DNA from: Hepsetus odoe
Lineage: Eukaryota; Chordata; Actinopteri; Characiformes; Hepsetidae
Direction of reading: 5' to 3'
Length of the DNA: 64,000 nucleotides
Assembly (NCBI GenBank): GCA_017165825.1
Contig: CM029367.1
Location: 18,144,259 to 18,208,258, forward strand
Below are positions 24,188 to 36,029 of this stretch, one piece after another. The number at the start of each line of letters is the position of its first letter. Position 1 is the first letter of the stretch. Made by a program: the position numbers and the translations under genes. The notes beneath the pieces are model-generated. The model ran no database searches. It saw only the letters and a program-made list of their open reading frames with translations, and was not told the DNA's origin.

Positions 24188-25459
24188 TTCTGTACCTCAA
24201 ATCCCCATAATCTATTTTCCATTTTCTCATTCTATGCTAAAACATTCTATAAAGGAAGCTGAATGACACTATCATATGACATTGTGTGAATGCAGTATTC
24301 TCCTGTGAGATTTACCTTATCTGTTTTTGTAATGGAAAAACAAGCGTTTTTATACTTGTCTTGTCTCCTTAGAAGAAAAGAGCCTTTAGTATATAAATAT
24401 TTCAGCACCTTACATCACAATACAGCATGAGATCGTTGGCTTGAAACAAAACAAGTGATTTAAGAAGGGATGAGACAGTGTGTGTTCCTGCTGGTGCTCA
24501 TTGCATGGCTGGCTGCTTAAGAGGACTCTGCTGATCTTATCTGGCGAGCAGGGCTTTAACTTCAAGCCCCTCTGATCTCTGCTGTGACATGGCTCTGCCA
24601 GGAACAGTCCAGTGGACAGTCAAAGCACAAACCCTGTATCTTCCTGTTTGAAGAAGCTGCAAGGGTCATGATCCCTATTGTTAGGCATGTTCTGAATCAT
24701 TATTATGTGTTTGTCTGGAAGCAGGACTTTCTAGGACATTTTAAAGCTTGATGTTGGGTTTTTGGATCATAATCATAAGCTTTAATGCCCTTGATGGGCT
24801 TAACAATAGGCTGCTTATCGACATAGAACACAGACAGCATCACATTTTGCTGTGCTTTGAAGTAGAAATAAAGAGCCCAGTGAAAACAAGAAGCAGAAAC
24901 ACGGTCAGTTGGGTATTTTGTGATGTTATGTTTTTTGCATGTTTGATTCACATTCGTTTCTGACATTCTGACACTACTAGACCTACCAGCTTAAGCTTAT
25001 TTGTTTCTTTTTTTAAGCTTCTATTCTTCTATAAACTATTATTCTTGATCTCCAATGTATCAGAGTGTGGTTCACCGAATCACTTTTTCCTCAATCCATC
25101 TCTTCATCCTGAACCCTCTCTTCTCAGTTCTACTGAGGACTTTTTTTCTCACTGAAAAGACGTGTCAATACCAGCCAGATCTGCCTCTAGCAATACAGAA
25201 GAGATTGTTTCACATCTGTTTGCTAGGCTATTTTTTTTGTTTGCCCCATTTTTTCTTCCTTCTTCATCTCTCTGTCTTTTTTGTCAACTTAACCCTTGTG
25301 TGGTGTTCATGTTTTTTCTTACTTTGACCATGTTGGTGGGTCTTTGTATTACAATTAATAAACACATCATAAGTCATTAAAATTTGTCATTTAACATTTT
25401 AAGATCACATGGTACAGTGATGTGGAATGAGAGCATTATATCAACAGTCATACACAATT

Positions 25460-25860
25460 GTATGGTGGTATGGGGTGCATTCTGCTTCATGACCTGAACA
25501 ATTCGCCATGAAAGATAGAACCATGAATTATACCAGAAAAGAATGCAGGGGATATCCAGACAGTCAGCATCTAAAGCTCAAATGAAATCATATTACTAAG
25601 TGAGTGATCTCAGGATCTCAAGGACAAGAGCAAGTCCAAAAAACCTTTTTGATATGCCTAGGCAAAGTACTGACTTGAACCCAACTAAGATCTTAAATTG
25701 GTGTCTGATATTCCCCTATGAGGCTGACTTAATGCAATTCTTTTAAATCCAGTCTGACAGAACATTTCCACTGCAATATAAAAAGTCTTATCTCCAGTCA
25801 TAGTTGCTTTTTCAAAAGATGGTTTAGGGGCAATTACATTTTTAAATGCACATTTAAGGT
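25460..25860 (+). mobile_element. Tc1-like transposase remnant (C-terminal part)
   Basis: TGGTATGGGG-TGCATTCTGC, ACCATGAATTATACCAGAAAA and the later CCTAG-CAAAGTACTGACTTGAACCC block follow, with many substitutions and gaps, a common fish Tc1-like transposase gene as remembered, from the central region to near the 3' non-coding GGGGCAATTAC. Every frame is broken. Confidence 0.75.
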
Positions 25861-27269
25861 GTTGAAAAACCTTTTCATCTCCATTTAGTAGATGGCTTAA
25901 TCATCTAAACAGTATCCTTTATGCTTCTTTGTACTTGCATTGTTTGTGACAGATATGCAAAAATAGAGGGTATCAGGCAAATACTTTTCTGATGGTAATG
26001 TAATGAATTGCATATATGTACATATTTTCTATAACCTAAACAAGGTGGAAAACTGATTTAAAAAGAATCATTTTGTAATGTTATAAATAAATTATAAACA
26101 AACAAACAAATGTAAGTAATAAGTAAATAAATAAATAATTGTGACAAAACCAAATTAATAATTGTCAGTTTCATAGGTTTCAATTAAATCCTCAGAGCTT
26201 TTGGAGCACCCAAAGTGTAGATGGCATTCTGCTGCTGTCACTGGCTTGTAATTGTTCTTTTTTTCTTTTTCAGTTCCTCAGTGATGTTCCTGACAGATCA
26301 GATTAAATGAGCCAAGCTCTTAGAGAGGGAAATGATACCTTATGCAGGTCGTTTTTAAAGTTCAAAGCAGAATCAGACTTTCAAAGCTGTAGAGTAGACA
26401 TCTGTCTCAAGTGCGCAGCAGGAGCATATTATGAAACAGGGCTGCTCTTCTCCATCTATTCAATGACATTAGTTCTTCAGCTCTAGAGCCTTTATCCGGA
26501 TAAAAGAATCAGACATGGGGAGTAAAGCCATTGTCTTAGAGGTCAAATGAATCAAGTGTTAGTTTGTCTTTTTTTCTCATGGAATGAAAAGTATTTACAC
26601 AGAAACCTTGCCAACTTTGAGGTCAATAGATATTCCAGCAAAGAGTGTGTATTTGTAAAACTCATGCACTCATCTTGCCTAGAGAGCACCAAAGCACATT
26701 CATGTAAAAAAGCCGGCTGGTTGTAGGCACCATGCTGAGCTGCTGCTACTGGGTTTCTACTGCACCGAAACTGTCTTTGCTAACCGGAGTTTACTGTATT
26801 GTTTCTGTATGCAAAGCTGTTGAGCTCTGATCCACACTGATAGCTGTGAGATCTCTGGGGAACATGCTTAATAACATCACTGACACTTCTGGATTCTGGA
26901 TTGAAGTGCAGAAGAAAATAAGCAGGAATGGAACACAGTGGTCAAAGACGTGCTCAAAATATCTAAAGTGCTGCACTATAATGTATTCATAAGAGAGGTG
27001 TTTATCTGGTTTCATAACAGGAATCCCCCAAATTATTGTGCACCATTTTATTTTCAGCTTCATGAATTCACAGACTTGTCTTCTTAAAAATGTTTCCTTT
27101 TAGTCTTCTTATTAGTTTTTCTCCTACGCTATTTTTGCATCCAACAAAAAGAAGATAAAATGCTTTCTATCTGTGCAGCATTTGCTTTCCAGGTACACAA
27201 GTCATGTTCAGCAGTAATCTATTCAGAGTCAGTTGTCGACTTCACTTATATTGTTTTCTGCTCCTACAG

Positions 27270-27419
27270 ATGGTGGCCTTTGATGGTGTACAGCAGAGCA
27301 TGCCAGTGACTGTGAATATAGCAGTTATTGATGCTAACGACAACACGCCAACCTTCCCTCAGGTGTCCTATAATGTGGAGGTGTTCACCAACATGCAGCC
27401 TGGAGAGACTGTACTACAG
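27270..27419 (+). CDS. pcdh15: pcdh15 exon 10 of window: end of EC4, start of EC5
   Basis: The exon is 150 nt (50 codons), phase 0 at both ends, with acceptor CCTACAG and donor GTGACT. It encodes [28 protein letters not shown] and [19 protein letters not shown]. Mammals have [28 protein letters not shown] and ISYDVYVYTDMRPGDSVIQ. DANDNTP is a classical EC4-EC5 calcium linker. Confidence 0.98.
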
Positions 27420-28283
27420 GTGACTTATACTCTCACACAAATGATCCATATTTCCTCCTAAAGAGTGCAAAGCACCATTGTGTTGTGTGGATTTACATTT
27501 TTAATCCATGCTATGAAGTCTAAACATTAAACTGAACACATGGTGAGATTTCAATTTCTTAAATTCTACATTGTGTTGGCCTCCTCTGAAAAACCAAGTC
27601 TCAAAGAAAATAGCTGTTAATGATTCTACTGCATTGCATCTATGTTTTATTCAGAAGTAGCAGCACACAGCTTCTTTCCTTTTTGTTTTTCTGTAACGAT
27701 AAACACCGTGGTATCATCTTTGCTGTGACACTCTGCTTTTAGGCACTAGTCTGTCGGCTCTTTCTGTCTGTAGTTTTTTGACCACAAATAATGACCACTA
27801 CATGAATTACTGATCACTCTCCTCTGTCACTTCAGTTTCATTCATGGTTAACTGGAGTGATATCCAGAATTCAGTATTTGCATTGTTTTTAACGTTTACT
27901 ACTGTGCTGGGAGGCTGGCAGGCTGTGAAGTGCAGCTGATGATTACAGAGTAAACACATGGACACACACCACTTTTTCTTTTGGACACAAATATTCATCA
28001 AATTTATTTTCACAGATTTATTTGAGTGATGATTCTATTTGTCCATCTTCTTTACATTCTTTACATTACTTATAATTAAATATATGCAATATGACAAGAA
28101 GACGGGCAGGAAGAATAAACTAGCCAGAAAATTCAGTGAAAACCTTGAAAACATGGCAGAAGAGCACAGATTGTTCGGCAATTGCCTATCCTACACAGGA
28201 ACGGGTGCAGGAACATGTATGCGTGATGACAAAAGGAACATGACTACTTCATTGTTACAACTGCATGGAATCTACATTTCTAT

Positions 28284-29478
28284 GTATAGCCGTGGCGAAA
28301 AAGTTTTGAGAATGACACAAATATTCATTTTCACAAAGATTGGTGCCTCACATATACTCCAGAATGTTATGAAGAGTGATGAGATGAATTGCAGTTACTT
28401 GCTATGAAAATGAACTTAATCCCAAAAACCCCATGTCCACTGCATTTCAGCCCTGCCAGAAAAGACCTACTGAAATCATTTCAGTGATCCTCTTATTAAG
28501 ACAGGTGAGACTGTTGAGTCAGACCAGGCTGGAGATCTCTCTGTCATGCTGATTGAATTAGAACAGCAGACTGATGCTTTAAAAGGAGGGTGGTGCTTGA
28601 AATTGTTTTTCCTCTGTTAACCATGGTTACCTGCAAGGAAACACATGCAGTCATCGTTGCTTTACACAAAAAGGGCTTCACAGGCAAAAATATTGCTGCT
28701 GGTAAGATTTCACCTAAATCAACCATTTATCAGATGAAAGTGACTATTCTTGTCATTGCGGGGTCACAACACAGCACACATTGAACCACAACGAAACTGG
28801 ACCTCTGCATTTAACCCATGCAAACACCGTGCAGCAGGGGGCAGCTATGAAAGCACCCAGGGAGCAGTGATGGGGACAGTACCTTGCTTAAGGGTACCTC
28901 AGGGCAACCTACTGGTAAGGGGTTTGAACCCACAATCTTCCGATCCTGTGGCCAACTGGTTCAATTGTTTTGAAGAAGGCTTCAGGGAGCTGAAGTCCAG
29001 CTAGAGCCAGGACATCTCCTAAAGTTGATTCATCTGTGGGATTGGGCCAGCACCAGTACAGAGCTTGCTCATGAGTGGCAGCAGGCAGGTGTGAGTCCAT
29101 TTAAACACACAGCAAGGAGAAGAGTTTTGGAGGATGGCCTGGTGTCATGAAGGGCAGCAAAGAAGCCACTTCTATCCAAGAAAGAAAGAACAGAAAAAGC
29201 ATCAGGGACAGACTGATATTCTGAAAAAGCTACAGGGACTGGACTGCTGACGACTGGAGTAAAGTCATTTTCTCTGATGAATCCCCTTTCTGATTGTTTT
29301 GAGGCATCCAGAAAAAATGATTGTCTGGAGAAGAAAAGGTGAGCACTGCCATCACTCCTGTGTCATGCCAGCAGTAAAGTATCTGAAGACCATTCATGTG
29401 TGGAGTTGCTTCTCAGCCAAGGGAGTGGGCTCACTCAAAATTTTGCCAAGCAACACAGCCATGAATAAAGAATGGTAC
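28284..29478 (+). mobile_element. Tc1-like element, 3' truncated, with nested SINE
   Basis: The left terminal repeat is recognisable (TAGCCGTGGCGAAAAAGTTT, TGAGAATGACACAAATATT). The transposase gene opens near 28623 with MVTCKETHAVIVALHKKGFT and continues after the SINE with pieces such as DWSKVIFSDESPF and NTAMNKEWYQ, in changing frames with several stops. It stops matching near 29478, before the last catalytic region, and no right terminal repeat is seen. The peptides are those of a widespread fish Tc1-like family. Inactive. Confidence 0.88.
28735..28957 (-). repeat. SINE-A copy nested in the Tc1-like element
   Basis: On the minus strand it shows the SINE-A order: GGCCACAGGATCGGAAGATT, GGTTCAAACC, GAGGTACCCTTAAGCAAGG, CTCCCTGGGTGCTTTCATAG, GGTTAAATGCAGAGG, CAATGACAAGAATAGTCACTTTC. 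It separates the Tc1 HTH region (AACCATTTATCAGAT) from the continuation GGTTCAATTGTTTTGAAGAA. Confidence 0.9.
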
Positions 29479-30470
29479 CAAAAATACAAAGCCTTTGCCC
29501 AACACAGGTATAATGATTTAAGGTAAGTGCTAATGAAAAGGTTTATAAAAGTATTACATATAATTAATGTTGTCAAACTGGGAGTGAATTTTTGTTGAGC
29601 CCTTGTGAAGAGGATGGGGAATAGCTCTTAGCTCCTGTCTTGACACTTCCCTGATTTTAAAGGGATGGTTGACTGTAAGCAGCATGGCTGAAACCTCTTC
29701 AGGTTGATCAAAGGTAGAGTATGAGCTCCTGCCAGCTTCCTCCAGCTTCTAAAGTTCCTCAACTTCCTCAGGTGTAGAAGTGTCTAGAAATTCTTGATGA
29801 AGTCTCACAGTTACAAAGGCTGGGCATGATTTTGTTCTCATGCAGTAAATACTTGCATGGTGTTGGGCCTTGTTGAGATGAAGAGGCTTGTATTGGTGTA
29901 GCAGATGGCTGTCAGGGTCTCTTGTGGCAGAAAGGCCTTAGCAGAGGTGCCAGACTGAACCTACCACCTATACTGGGCAGCGATGTAAGCAGTGGATGAT
30001 GACAGGTGACTGAGGTGAAGACATAATTTAGACTCTGTGGAAGAAGGCAGCAGTAAAACACTTTTGTCTTGGATAAGACATTATGTTTGAAACTGAAAAA
30101 GGTAAAAGACAAAGAAGATGGCAAGCACACAATCATAAAATGCAATCAGAGAAATGACTGCCATTAAGAAGCCTGAAGATACAAAAAGATAACGTGCTGG
30201 AGAAATTCTGGAGAAACACTTTACTGCACTTAATAGTGGCCATTCTGTAAAAACTGTCTGCAGAAATTTAAGTAGGAGGGGTAAGAACTCAAAGCTCAAG
30301 TTAATATTTTACTCAAATGCCCACAACCATCTTTCTGTCATCTAATGAGCTATTTCAATCCTAAAATGTTCACCTAAAAACATCAGAGATTCCATAGTAG
30401 ATATGTTTATGACTACTAAATATGTAAAGCATGACCTTATATAAGCTTGTATTTTCAGATATTTTTATGG

Positions 30471-30505
30471 ACAGACAGGTCGCCAGCCCATCGCAGGGAG
30501 GAGCC
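30471..30505 (-). repeat. Short LINE-tail-like fragment
   Basis: GACAGGTCGCCAGCCCATCGCAGGG is the complement of the GCGATGGGCTGGCGACCTGTC block at 24062. It directly precedes the TA microsatellite. Confidence 0.7.
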
Positions 30506-30508
30506 ATG

Positions 30509-30512
<4 letters not shown>

Positions 30513-30565
<53 letters not shown>
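30513..30565 (+). repeat. (TA)n microsatellite
   Basis: About 53 bp of pure TA, flanking the short LINE-tail-like fragment. Confidence 0.96.
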
Positions 30566-30568
<3 letters not shown>

Positions 30569-31616
30569 TTGAACCAGTTACCTACTGGCAGAAGAACTAC
30601 CAGATACTTCAAGTCATGTAGCTCTTGGGGAACTTTTGAAACTTTAATAATAGATTGGAATAAGGAGGGTATTGTGTGTTTGTTACTTCCAAGCTTTCTG
30701 TTGATCCCCCTCAACGACTGGTCTCTCAGGGTTTGGCTTGTTTTAGTGCTGGGCTGATGACCTGCTGCTCTCACTGCTTGTGTTTTCCCTCTCGCTGCTG
30801 GATTAGAAATGAAAGAGGGAATCTGCTAGAGAAATGTCAGCTTTAATCTCGGTTAAAAATCAAGCCCACTGGACCCTCCTGGAATGAGCTTGGGGTGACC
30901 TGGCTGCTCCAGTGTGTGTGTGTGTGCATGTGTCTGTGACTGTGTGTTTAGGGAGTATGCAGCGCATGTGTGTGTCCAAGCCATCTTTTCATCCCATTGT
31001 ATTGAACAACGACACAATCAGCTTAACGGTGCTAGAGTCATGCAGGGTTCTAAGCACAAGTGGGACTCAGTGTAATTACTAGAATAGCGGCTAGAGGAGG
31101 TGTTCTCATAATAGTGGGACTTTAATTAATTAGCCTTAAGGTATGTTTACAGCCCCTGCTGACTCAGCTTGGGCATGGAATTAGCATTAGCACAGCTTTT
31201 CCTTTTTAAGATGATTGAGTTCGAAAGTTAAGGGTTCACTTTTTAGCAGGATTATTTCAAAGCGAATTGGAACTTTCTTTTGTTCCCTTTAAATTGTATG
31301 TGACCATGTTTTTTTTTTCTTGTACAATTGGAGGACTGAACTAAGATTGGCATATTTCTTTTAAATCTTTCAATAAAAGCCGACTACTAAGCAGCTCTAG
31401 GATTGTATTGTAGTAGTTCCTATTTTTAGGACAAGCACTTTGTATTTCCAAGGGTTGAAGTGAAGCACTTTAAGTATGATATTGTGACAGTGATGTTAGG
31501 TTTTACTGACTGACACAATAATAAAATAAATCAGTCTGAGGAATGTTATGAGTCAGAAATCTTACAATAGAGCAGTCAAAACAGTAGTTAACACGTGTTT
31601 CTTCATGTTTATATTT

Positions 31617-31660
31617 ACAGTGTGTTTGTGTGTGTCTGTGTGTGTGTGTGTGTGTGTATG
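31617..31660 (+). repeat. (GT)n microsatellite
   Basis: A GT run with TT and CT interruptions in non-coding sequence. Confidence 0.93.
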
Positions 31661-31964
31661 TATTGAATCTGCTTTTGTGCTAATGTTTGGGATCCAACTG
31701 TAGGAACAGTTCCTCCCCAGAGAGCAGGTGTCACTTTGCTAGTGCTCAGAAATAGGTCTATATGCGTTATATTCTGTATCCTGATGTAAAACCTGATTTG
31801 AGCAGCTTGTTTATGCAATGACATCAATTAGTAAATTAGCTGGCAATTATTCTAGCAATAAATAATAATTGATCATATATTAGTTGTTGCATCCCTATTT
31901 CTAAAGCTGGGCTGCAAATGCTTTTTTATGGCTTATATCTCATCTCACATTGATTTCTGTAACT

Positions 31965-32400
31965 CTTTTTTTTATGTATCTTAGTAAATTTGGTTTAACT
32001 CACCTTCAATCCATGCAAAAGCTGCCAGATTTTTAACACACTCCCATAAATGGACTCATATCTCTCTTTTCTTATTCTCTCTGCACTGGCTTCCAGTGGA
32101 ATTCATGATACATTATAAAATTCTCATTTTCACTTACCGAGACCTGTATGGTCAGGCTCCGCAATAAATTGTGGACCTCCTGCGCCATTGCACCACTACT
32201 CAAGCTGTGAGATCTAGCCAACAAGGCCTTTTCCCTGTCCTGCGCTACAGGCTAAAGACACATGGGGATCGCACATGTCAATCTGTTGCTCCCTGACTGT
32301 GGAACAGTCTCTGCTAGCACTGAGCTTAAGAGCTTTTCAGACAAGGCTTTGCATAATTTCTGTTGGTATATTTTTATTAAATTTCAGTTTATGTTCTGTA
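31965..32400 (+). mobile_element. L2/CR1-like LINE, reverse-transcriptase C-terminal end
   Basis: The plus strand encodes, with stops and frame changes, KAARFLTHSHKWTHI-like text, FSLHWLPVEFMIHYKILIFT, YRDLYGQAP, RLKTHGDRTCQSVAP and LWNSL. This is the characteristic C-terminal run of fish L2/CR1-like LINE proteins (LHWLPV..R..YKI..L.YK.L.G.AP ... R.R....GDR.F...AP.LWNSLP). Only the 3' end is present and it is pseudogenised. The CTAT microsatellite follows about 80 bp downstream. Confidence 0.8.
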
Positions 32401-32480
32401 TATTATGGCAACTTTATAATTATTTATCCTTATTTTTATACTTTGTATTATTATTTTTTTATAATAATTGTTTTTGTATA

Positions 32481-32481
32481 G

Positions 32482-32536
<55 letters not shown>

Positions 32537-32537
32537 T
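32481..32537 (+). repeat. (CTAT)n microsatellite
   Basis: About 14 uninterrupted CTAT units after the LINE end; such tails are common at LINE 3' ends. Confidence 0.95.
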
Positions 32538-32739
32538 ATAACTTCTATGTATTTTTGCTGTTTTATTTTGTATGATCTTGTCCTCTATTTATTATTCTTT
32601 CATTGTATTATTCAGCACTTTATGATGCCTGTCTTTATAAATAAATGTTACCTACTTGCTTACGTACTTGCTAAAATTGACCATGGACAATGAATTCTAC
32701 TCTCTCCTGAAAAATCCTGCAGAACAATGTCCCCTCATC

Positions 32740-32950
32740 ACTTTGAGACCTGAACCACACATGCAGTTGGGGTAGACAGCAAAACAATAATCTGAAGCAT
32801 AAGAGCAATTTTGTCTCTGAATGGTTCAAAAGAAACGAAAAGAAGGTTTTAAAATGGCCTTGTTAAACACCTGAACCCTATTGAGATGCTGTTGCAGAAT
32901 CCTAAATGTGTAGCTTGTGCTCAAAAGCCCAACAGATGCTGAAAAATGTG
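32740..32950 (+). mobile_element. Tc1-like transposase remnant (C-terminal part)
   Basis: ACAGCAAAACAATAATCTGA, then the block encoding LNGSKETKRRF, a decayed WPSQSPD region, and LNPIEMLLQNPK give the order second catalytic region to NPIEMLW seen in Tc1-like transposases. Stops and a substituted Trp show it is dead. Confidence 0.75.
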
Positions 32951-33276
32951 ACATTTTTTATTTTTAACTTTATTTAATAACTTTTTTGTGTTTTGTGTTT
33001 CCTCTTTTTTCCATTGGCCTATATTGCATTTTATATAATGACCTGTCATCGTTTAGTCTTGAAATCATGCAAAGGTAGGGAGAATAGAGGATACTTTTTA
33101 AGGTTTTGTATATCAGTTATAATTAGCTTGTTTTGAACAACTTGGTATTTACATTTACACTCAGAAATGTATAACTGATTAGACATTTGAGCATTTATAT
33201 TTTAATACATTTCAAAGCAGTGATTTTTACATTTTTTTTAATATATAATTTTGTACTGTTTCTTCTTAGCGACAGT

Positions 33277-33338
33277 AATAATAATAATAAGAAGAAGAAG
33301 AAGAAGAAGAATCATCATCATTATCATCATCATCATAA
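33277..33338 (+). repeat. Compound trinucleotide microsatellite (TAA)(GAA)(TCA)
   Basis: About 62 bp: four TAA units pass into about seven AAG units, then a run of ATC units with one ATT. Confidence 0.93.
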
Positions 33339-33919
33339 AACTATTGTATATTTAGTGTGACCAGAACTGGGGAGAGACTGTCTGACCATGGCTAGGGAAA
33401 CCAAGCAAGTTTAGGAACACATTTAGAGGCTGAGTGAGTAGCAGAGCTTTATTTAGACACTAAAGAAACCAAAACAAAGTAGACCAAATTCTAGTCTGGC
33501 CTTTAATGGTCTTCCTTTTGTCTCACCTTCTCCAGCTCAGCTGGAGAGCCCATTATAAAAGTGTCGTCCTCCTCCATGATATTCTGCAGCTGTCGCTTAA
33601 TCAGTGGGAGGAACAGTCAGCACACAGTTAGAGTTGAAATACAGCCTTGTCGTCAGGCTTTCTTGTGACCTTTTTTGATGAATGTGGTGCTACAGTTCTG
33701 CTTGTGCACTTTATCTGTTTGCCTTGTTTACAGACCTGAGACAAATGAAATGTCTTGATACATATACACGCTAACCTTAGAATGCTTATTTGAAAGGTTA
33801 TATTTTTTCCATACCACCCCCTTAAATTTAATGTAAACACTAATCATTCGGACTTAACTGGACTTACAAGCATCTTGATGACTTAAGCGTGCACTTCTTT
33901 GTCTGTTTCCTTCTCTCAG

Positions 33920-34113
33920 CTGACTGCGCAGGATGCAGATGAAGGTCTGAATGGTTTGATAACTTACGCCATCTTGGCAGGTGACCAGGGACATTTTGTC
34001 ATCAGTAATTTCACAGGCCGCATCACCATAGCTCCGGGTGTAGCTCTCAGCGTGGGCGGTTCTTACGCCCTCACCGTCAGAGCATCAGATAATGCTCCGC
34101 TGGCAGAGAGAAG
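33920..34113 (+). CDS. pcdh15: pcdh15 exon 11 of window: EC5
   Basis: The exon is 194 nt (64 codons + 2), entering phase 0 and leaving phase 2, with acceptor TCTCAG and donor GTGAAA. It encodes [34 protein letters not shown] and [16 protein letters not shown]. Mammals have LTAVDADEGSNGEITYEIL, TGLITIAPGVEM and YALTVQAADNAPPAER. EC5 keeps the DADEG motif but has no DRE motif, as in other PCDH15 proteins. NFT is a glycosylation sequon. Confidence 0.98.
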
Positions 34114-34330
34114 GTGAAACCATTTTCATCTACTGATTCTTTCTTGTATAATAACACTATGTTTATTGCCTCCTTGACTCATTCATGTTTTGAGCTGATT
34201 GATTTTACTTTCTGCGGTTCATTTAGCTATTTGTTTTTATCCATCATAATTGCTCTTCTGTATGGCAGCATCAGTTTATTCTCTTTGAAGTAGAGTCAAA
34301 TTTTCTGTGCTGTGTATTTTCTCATTGCAG
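34114..34330 (+). other. Short intron 11-12
   Basis: A 217-bp intron, GTGAAA to TTGCAG, with no repeat seen. Confidence 0.96.
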
Positions 34331-34463
34331 GAGTTCCATAACAACAGTTTATATTGCGGTTCTGCCTCCTAATAACCAAAGTCCTCCACGCTTCCCCCTG
34401 CAAACCTACACCCTGGAGATCAGCGAGGCCATGAGGATAGGAGCCATTCTTCTCAACTTGCAG
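34331..34463 (+). CDS. pcdh15: pcdh15 exon 12 of window: end of EC5, start of EC6
   Basis: The exon is 133 nt (1 + 44 codons), entering phase 2 (AG|G makes Arg) and leaving phase 0, with donor GTCAGA. It encodes [38 protein letters not shown]. Mammals have [18 protein letters not shown] and [29 protein letters not shown] is the atypical EC5-EC6 linker with no acidic DxNDN core. Confidence 0.98.
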
Positions 34464-35120
34464 GTCAGAAAAAAGACAGAGGCAATCTTCTCTTTCTTGC
34501 TTTCCATGCATAATAAACTATTTTTAAAAATCCCAAAATAACAATGTTTGTGTTCATTGTGATTATTTGGGTTTAATTATTGTTCTCCTAATAGTGTCAT
34601 TTGCACTTTCAGGCAAGGTATATATTACTACTGTGATATTAAAATCTTTTTTCTCTTATTTCTGTCATTCAATTACAATTTATTTTAATGTTTTAATGTT
34701 TGTTAAAAAGAAAGTGTTTACTTACACTGTGTTAAGCTCAAAAATAAAACCTGCAGAGCTATCCTAAACTACATGGAATAACATATTTTTATTTGAACTT
34801 ACATAAAGTTTTAATTTAATTGAAGTCAAGAGGGTTTTAGTGCCTCTGTGAAGCTACATTTCAGGACCTATAAAGTTCTTTCATGCCAGTGATTATATAC
34901 ATTTTTTTTACAGTTGAATAATCTATTGCTGAAAGAAATTACATCTTTAAAATAGGCTCCTTCACACTTGGAGCTTGAAACCACCCGGGAGAAGGTGTGA
35001 GGGCATGTGGATCTTATTAACTTGTATTTGGAAAGAGGGGTGGAAATGAATATTAGCTCATTTACTGAAATAAAAAAGATATCATCTGTGTTACCTGACT
35101 TTATTTCTATGTTTCTGTAG
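34464..35120 (+). other. Intron 12-13
   Basis: A 657-bp AT-rich intron in which I see no gene, transposon or microsatellite. Confidence 0.85.
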
Positions 35121-35200
35121 GCTACAGACCGTGAGCTAGATCCAATTACATACCGCATTCAGAGTGGTGATCCACAGCAGGTCTTCAACCTCTCTCAAAC
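35121..35200 (+). CDS. pcdh15: pcdh15 exon 13 of window: EC6
   Basis: The exon is 80 nt (26 codons + 2), entering phase 0 and leaving phase 2, with acceptor CTGTAG and donor GTAAGT. It encodes ATDRELDPITYRIQSGDPQQ and VFNLSQ. Mammals have [20 protein letters not shown] and VFNLSE. NLS is a conserved glycosylation sequon. Confidence 0.97.
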
Positions 35201-36029
35201 GTAAGTGTCCAGATAATACATGTGGGCTTGGGGCTACAGTATTGGTTTGATTAATTCATTGCTATTAAACAATTTATAATCTACTACTTCCAGTTGGTAT
35301 TTTCTCTTAAATGCAAGTTTTAAATGTGAAGCATATTTTAATAAGGGATTTTATAATATTACCTCTTGTTGACCTCAAGACAGACCAAAATGTCCAGCTG
35401 TGGAGATGCTGGGCTGCACTAGTTAGTTCAAAATGTGTACACATTCTCTGGCTGATTAAACTTTCCTCATGTGCATGCTAGAAAAAAAAAGAATGAATTT
35501 CATCTTATTGTCCTCAGCCTGTGGTCCAATTATCTTAACAAGTGCTTCCTATGGCACTGCTCCTATTAAAAGACTGCAGGGTTCTCCTTCAGGTGACATC
35601 AATTTGCATTTCCAAATGAAACCTTGACCTATGCAGTGTCACTTAGTGTGTAACTAATAGGAAGTAGCTTTATATTTCTCAGGGTTTTTAAAAACTACTT
35701 TTAGCAATATTTCTCAGAAATTGCCAAAGAACTTTATGCTAGACAAGACTCTGTCACTGAGAAGTGTGAAAGGCCTTGTTTGTCTTAGAGTGCTCATTCA
35801 ACATGCTTGACTCATTAGGTTCATATCATGAGAATCCATTTTTGTTTTTCTTCTTTTTTTTAACATTTAATGTAGCATGGTTGCTACAAGAGTTGGTGAA
35901 TATATCAATCACTCCCCAGTCGATTAGATCCATACATGGAAACTAAACTGCAAAATTACTCCTGTCAAACCTCCTAACTGAAACCTAGGTGCCTAATACA
36001 GAACAGTTCCCCATTGTGCTATAGAGCAG

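Larger units (their letters stand above)
22877..27269 (+). other. Intron 9-10
   Basis: This 4.4-kb intron holds a repeat fragment (23028-23098), the CTN array (23229-23870), a LINE-tail-like repeat (24062-24187) and a Tc1-like remnant (25460-25860). Nothing further is recognised at 24190-25450 and 25870-27269. Confidence 0.8.
27420..33919 (+). other. Intron 10-11, transposon-rich
   Basis: At 6.5 kb this is the largest complete intron seen. In order it holds a Tc1-like element with nested SINE (28284-29478), a LINE-tail fragment (30471-30505), a TA microsatellite, a GT microsatellite, an L2/CR1-like LINE end (31965-32400), a CTAT microsatellite, a Tc1-like remnant (32740-32950) and a compound trinucleotide run. 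Unassigned: 27420-28283, 29480-30470, 30570-31610, 33340-33919. Confidence 0.8.

Noticed and set aside
28039..28407. 122-codon open frame as a nested gene
   Set aside because: Its second half is the terminal region of the Tc1-like element. The first half has no recognisable domain or coding signal.
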